A stretch of 64,000 nt of DNA, from assembly GCA_033065855.1 (NCBI GenBank), contig JAVXUO010000272.1:226211-290210 (forward strand), in the 5' to 3' direction. Positions 60,819-64,000 of the stretch are shown here, piece after piece. The position numbers and the translations under genes are program-made. The DNA comes from Escallonia rubra. Its lineage: Eukaryota; Streptophyta; Magnoliopsida; Escalloniales; Escalloniaceae. The notes below the pieces were generated by a model, which searched no databases, had not been told where the DNA came from, and was given only the letters and a program-made list of their open reading frames with translations. The stretch's first letter is position 1. Every line of letters starts with the position of its first letter.

Positions 60819-62647
60819 ATGGCTGCGATCCTTGCTATGATGTTTACCTTTATCTTCTTCTGCTCATCATCATTAGCAGCTACAATTACCTACAATGTCC
60901 TAACTATGGGAGCGAAACCCGATGGCAAGACGGATTCAACCAAGGCGTTCCTCACAGCATGGGCTTCAGCCTGTGCCTTGGCAAAGCCCGCCACGATATA
61001 CGTGCCGCCTGGGAGGTACTTGCTTCGAGCAGCATACTTTGGTGGGCAAAACTGCAAGAATCCCGCTATCACCTTGCGTGTAGATGGCACCCTCGTGGCT
61101 CCCTCTGATTACCGTGTTATTGGAAATGCCGGTAGCTGGCTTAAGTTCGAGAGCGTTAGTGGAGTTTCCATTTATGGCGGAACGCTAGATGGCCAGGGGT
61201 CTGGTCTGTGGGCTTGCAAAGCTTCTGGCAGGAATTGCCCTAGTGGTGCTACGGTATTGTTAAAACTTCTTTCTAAGTTGACCTAGCTAGTGAGTTACTT
61301 TTATTTTATGGAGCAGGAACTACTCCGCGAAATAGAGATATGCTTTGAACTCGACTTTTTGACAATCTTAACGCCAAGATCCTCTTGTTCTTAAATTTTA
61401 CTTTTAAAGTTTCTAATTGCGACTTTTTTCTCTTTGCTTGAATTGGCTTCAGACACTTGCCTTTTACAGTTCGAACAACATCGTTATCAATGGCTTAACT
61501 TCATTAAACAGTCAGCGGTTTCACATTGTCATGGACGGGTGCCACAATGCCAAGCTTCAGGCTGTCAAGGTCTCGGCTTCAGGCGGAAGCCCCAACACGG
61601 ATGGAATTCACTTGCAATCGTCATCCGGTGTCACGATCCTGAACTCTGATATTCGTACGGGAGACGATTGCATCTCAATAGGTCCTGGGAACAGTAACTT
61701 GTGGATTGAGACTATCTCATGCGGCCCTGGACACGGGATAAGGTGATAAATATTACCTGCAGATTAAAGTTCTAACCATCTTTAAAAGTTTTAAGTGGAT
61801 TCCTTTAACAAATTACAAACCTTATTCTCAACATTGTGAGTGACAAGATTTCTAAAACAATAAGAAAAGAGGTGCGGTAATCGTCCTACCATTTCGTTTC
61901 TCATCTGACTTTCGTCTCACATACATAACCCGAGTTATAAGTAAAATAATAGCATAGAAAACAACAGTAAAGTGAGAAAGCATTATGTTTTTGGACGGAG
62001 GAATTTCGTGCCGTCACTTGAAGCCATCTTAAAGGGTAAATGAACTCGCAAAATGGTGCTAATTAAGGTTTTCTGCACTTTGCTTTTGTTTCAGCATTGG
62101 GAGTCTAGGCTGGGACTTGCAAGAACCTGGGGTCCAAAATGTCACTGTTAAAGACGTTACATTTACTGGTACCCAAAATGGCGTGAGGATTAAGACATGG
62201 TCTAGAGCTAGCAATGGATTTGTTAAGGGTGTTCTCTTTCAGCATATTGTGATGGTTAACGTCGATAATCCTGTCATTATCAATCAAAACTACTGCCCCG
62301 ATGACCACAATTGCCCAAACCAGGTGCGTCAAATTAGTTTGTTTTCCTCTACACCCAGCCATAAAATGCATCAAGAAGTATCTTAAAAGTCAGACGATTA
62401 ACATTTATATTACAAATCTCACTGGCAGGTCTCGGGTGTAAAGATCAGCGATGTGTCGTATGATAATATTCATGGAACTTCAGGCACACAAGTTGCGGTA
62501 AAATTTTACTGCAGTAAAGAACACCCATGCAGTGGGATAAGGTTGGAAGATATTAACCTCACCTACAAGGATCAGACAGCTAAAGCTTCATGCGTGAATG
62601 CTGACGGAACAGCATTGGGTTCAGTTCAGCCTACAAGCTGCTTGTAA
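60819..62647 (+). CDS. PG-G: polygalacturonase (GH28), intact
   Basis: Four exons, 60819-61253, 61453-61742, 62095-62323 and 62429-62647, all with GT/AG borders, give 390 residues, the usual size for plant polygalacturonases. A signal peptide ([21 protein letters not shown]) precedes [15 protein letters not shown]. All four GH28 signatures are present: NTDG (193-196), GDDC (215-218, catalytic Asp pair), GHG (238-240) and RIK (273-275), and the C-terminus PTSCL supplies the last cysteine. The enzyme should be secreted to the cell wall and hydrolyse alpha-1,4-galacturonan in pectin. Overall wording resembles exopolygalacturonases of pollen, which is a weak inference. TATA and poly(A) signals are in place. 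It is the only PG here without a break, facing the PG-F remnant. Confidence 0.93.
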
Positions 62648-62832
62648 TAGCAAAGCGGAAACCACATTACCTATGGTAAGAAAGAATGTGTACCACATTA
62701 CCTATAGATTTGGTACTTCCTCAGATGTCAGTCCGAGAGGCTTTGCTTTTTATATGCTTACTAGCTTAGAAATCGTGCCAAGCATGAGACGGTTTTGTAA
62801 ACAGTAATTTATTGTAATAGTTATGAAATGCA

Positions 62833-62838
62833 AATAAA
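62833..62838 (+). terminator. Polyadenylation signal of PG-G
   Basis: AATAAA in GCAAATAAAATATATTG, about 190 bases past the stop, followed by T-rich sequence. A plausible plant poly(A) region. Confidence 0.6.
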
Positions 62839-62934
62839 ATATATTGCACAATTTTATAATTTCATTGTCATTTCATCAAAGATAGTCACTTTAATTTTTG
62901 GGTTGAACTTTTTTGTAATAAAATAAATTAACGT

Positions 62935-63441
62935 TGTATAAATGCAAAGAAGAAAGGGCTTCATATACGTTGATACTAGAAATAACAGTTGATCAATTTG
63001 TCATACCGTAGCTCCACTCGGGCAAAGCTTGCTGGAGGCTTTGCACGCCCATAGACCACCTTGACCGTCAAGAATGCCACCGCTAATGGCTACTCCATTG
63101 ACACCCTCGAATAGGATCCAGTTTCCAACACTTCTGAGTGCACTGTAATCGGAAGGAGCCACAAGGGTGCCATCGATACGAATCGTGATCGCCTTATTCT
63201 GGCAGGCACCACGAAAATGTACCTGCTGAACCAAGTACCTTCCTGGCGGCACATATATCGTTGCCGGCCTTGGTGAGCCGCAAGCTGCAGCCCATGCACT
63301 AATTAATGACTTCGTTGAGTCTGTCTTGCCGTCTGGTTTGACTCCTAAACGTAAAACGTTATACGTTAAGGGAATTGCTAATGATGTAGTGAAGAAGTTG
63401 AGGACAAGCGCAATAACAAGGAGACTAATGTGTTTCGCCAT
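62935..63441 (-). pseudogene. PG-F: lone first exon of a polygalacturonase
   Basis: Exon 1 (63441-63007, 145 codons) is open from MAKHISLLVIALVLNFF to SKLCPSGAT, one codon shorter than in PG-E (GQGGLW for GQGTGLW). A normal donor follows, then only ~70 bases of intron 1 before the sequence switches to the 3' flank of PG-G near 62935. Exons 2-4 with all catalytic residues are absent. Upstream sequence matches that of PG-E to the window end, including the MULE. It is the reciprocal kind of remnant to PG-B, which kept exons 2-4 and lost exon 1. Confidence 0.9.
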
Positions 63442-63640
63442 ATTCCTTACATGCAGGAGAGAAAGAGGGGGGTGGGGGTATAAGGAGTTGAAGAGGTTTA
63501 GATTGGTATCTATAGAGGTTTTGGGTGCATAATATCTCTGGTACTTCTGTGTATGAGCCAATTTGTGTTGAAGCAACAGCAATGGGCCGAAATGCTGATG
63601 CTTCTTCACGGTCAGTACACTCAAGAGCCGCAAAAGAAAG

Positions 63641-64000
63641 ATTAATTTTACGCTACACCCTATACTTAGGGGTCAGCTGCACCCAGCACCCCATGGTTCT
63701 AAAATTGGTACCCAACACCAAAAATTTAAAAATCTTGGTATCAAGCACTAATTGACGGTCAAAATGGCCTTTGACTAGACGGCTGTTAATTTTTTAAGGG
63801 CAAATTGGTCTTTCCACCTGTGAAATCCTAGTCTGCTCCAACCCTTAAGCCACGTAATTTCTCTCTCTTCCCCATTCTCTCTCTCTCTCTCTCTCTGACT
63901 GCGTCTCTCCTCTCTTTCGTCGCCTTGTCCGTCCCACCATCTCCACTCCCACAATACACCAAAAAACCTTTTACTTGGAGAGAGAAACCAAGATGGAGAG
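63641..64000. mobile_element. Left end of the MULE copy upstream of PG-F (runs off the window)
   Basis: From ATTAATTTTACGCTACACCC to the window edge it follows 49958-50330 closely, including the inverted-repeat arm and a shorter (CT)n tract. It lies at the same position relative to the PG exon, so it was copied together with it. Confidence 0.85.

Overview
The window is nuclear DNA from a flowering plant, most likely a eudicot. It has small exons with GT/AG introns and plant-specific gene families: a BIR-type receptor kinase, a plant mobile domain (PMD) protein and GH28 polygalacturonases. Its intergenic space is full of plant transposons (Copia, solo LTRs, Helitrons, MULE-like and hAT-like elements, a SINE), and it holds a plastid 23S rDNA scrap. 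The species cannot be told from the sequence.

Layout. 1-3.5 kb: GC-rich tandem repeats, a (TA)n tract and a ~194-bp plastid 23S rRNA fragment; no gene. 3.9-5.9 kb: a broken polygalacturonase (PG-A, minus), split in exon 1 by a hAT-like element. 6.8-18.6 kb: one BIR1-like leucine-rich-repeat receptor pseudokinase gene (minus), with the LRR/transmembrane exon at 17.7-18.6 kb and the kinase exon at 6.8-7.7 kb. Its ~10-kb intron contains the most striking object in the window: an ~8.76-kb foldback element (8885-17640). Each ~3.4-kb arm carries, from the outside in, five short hairpins, a dense array of perfect G-boxes (13 and 15), a TATA/splice-donor promoter module and five copies of a 322-bp repeat. 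The unique centre holds one intact PMD gene.

19.8-28.6 kb: two tandem, broken PG copies (PG-B, PG-C), with two solo LTRs inside PG-C and a short LTR element just upstream of it. 28.6-32.8 kb is a flank that is duplicated at 49.8-59.5 kb; the two copies carry different insertions, so the insertions can be ordered in time. A hAT-like element in the first copy has captured a MAP-kinase exon. 32.8-44.5 kb looks like a ~11.7-kb Helitron carrying an AGAMOUS-type MADS-box exon and an acetolactate synthase regulatory-subunit exon. 44.5-47.4 kb is AT-rich with no recognised gene. 48.4-49.8 kb is PG-E, truncated and joined to a copy of another PG's upstream region. 51.4-55.9 kb is a decayed Copia element. 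60.8-62.6 kb is PG-G, the only PG copy that looks intact. 63.0-63.4 kb is PG-F, a lone first exon.

Functionally, two host genes look potentially expressed: PG-G, a secreted pectin-degrading enzyme, and the BIR1-like pseudokinase if its large intron is spliced. The PMD gene also looks intact and seems to be served by the promoter in the right arm of its own element. The rest is duplication debris and transposon-borne gene fragments.
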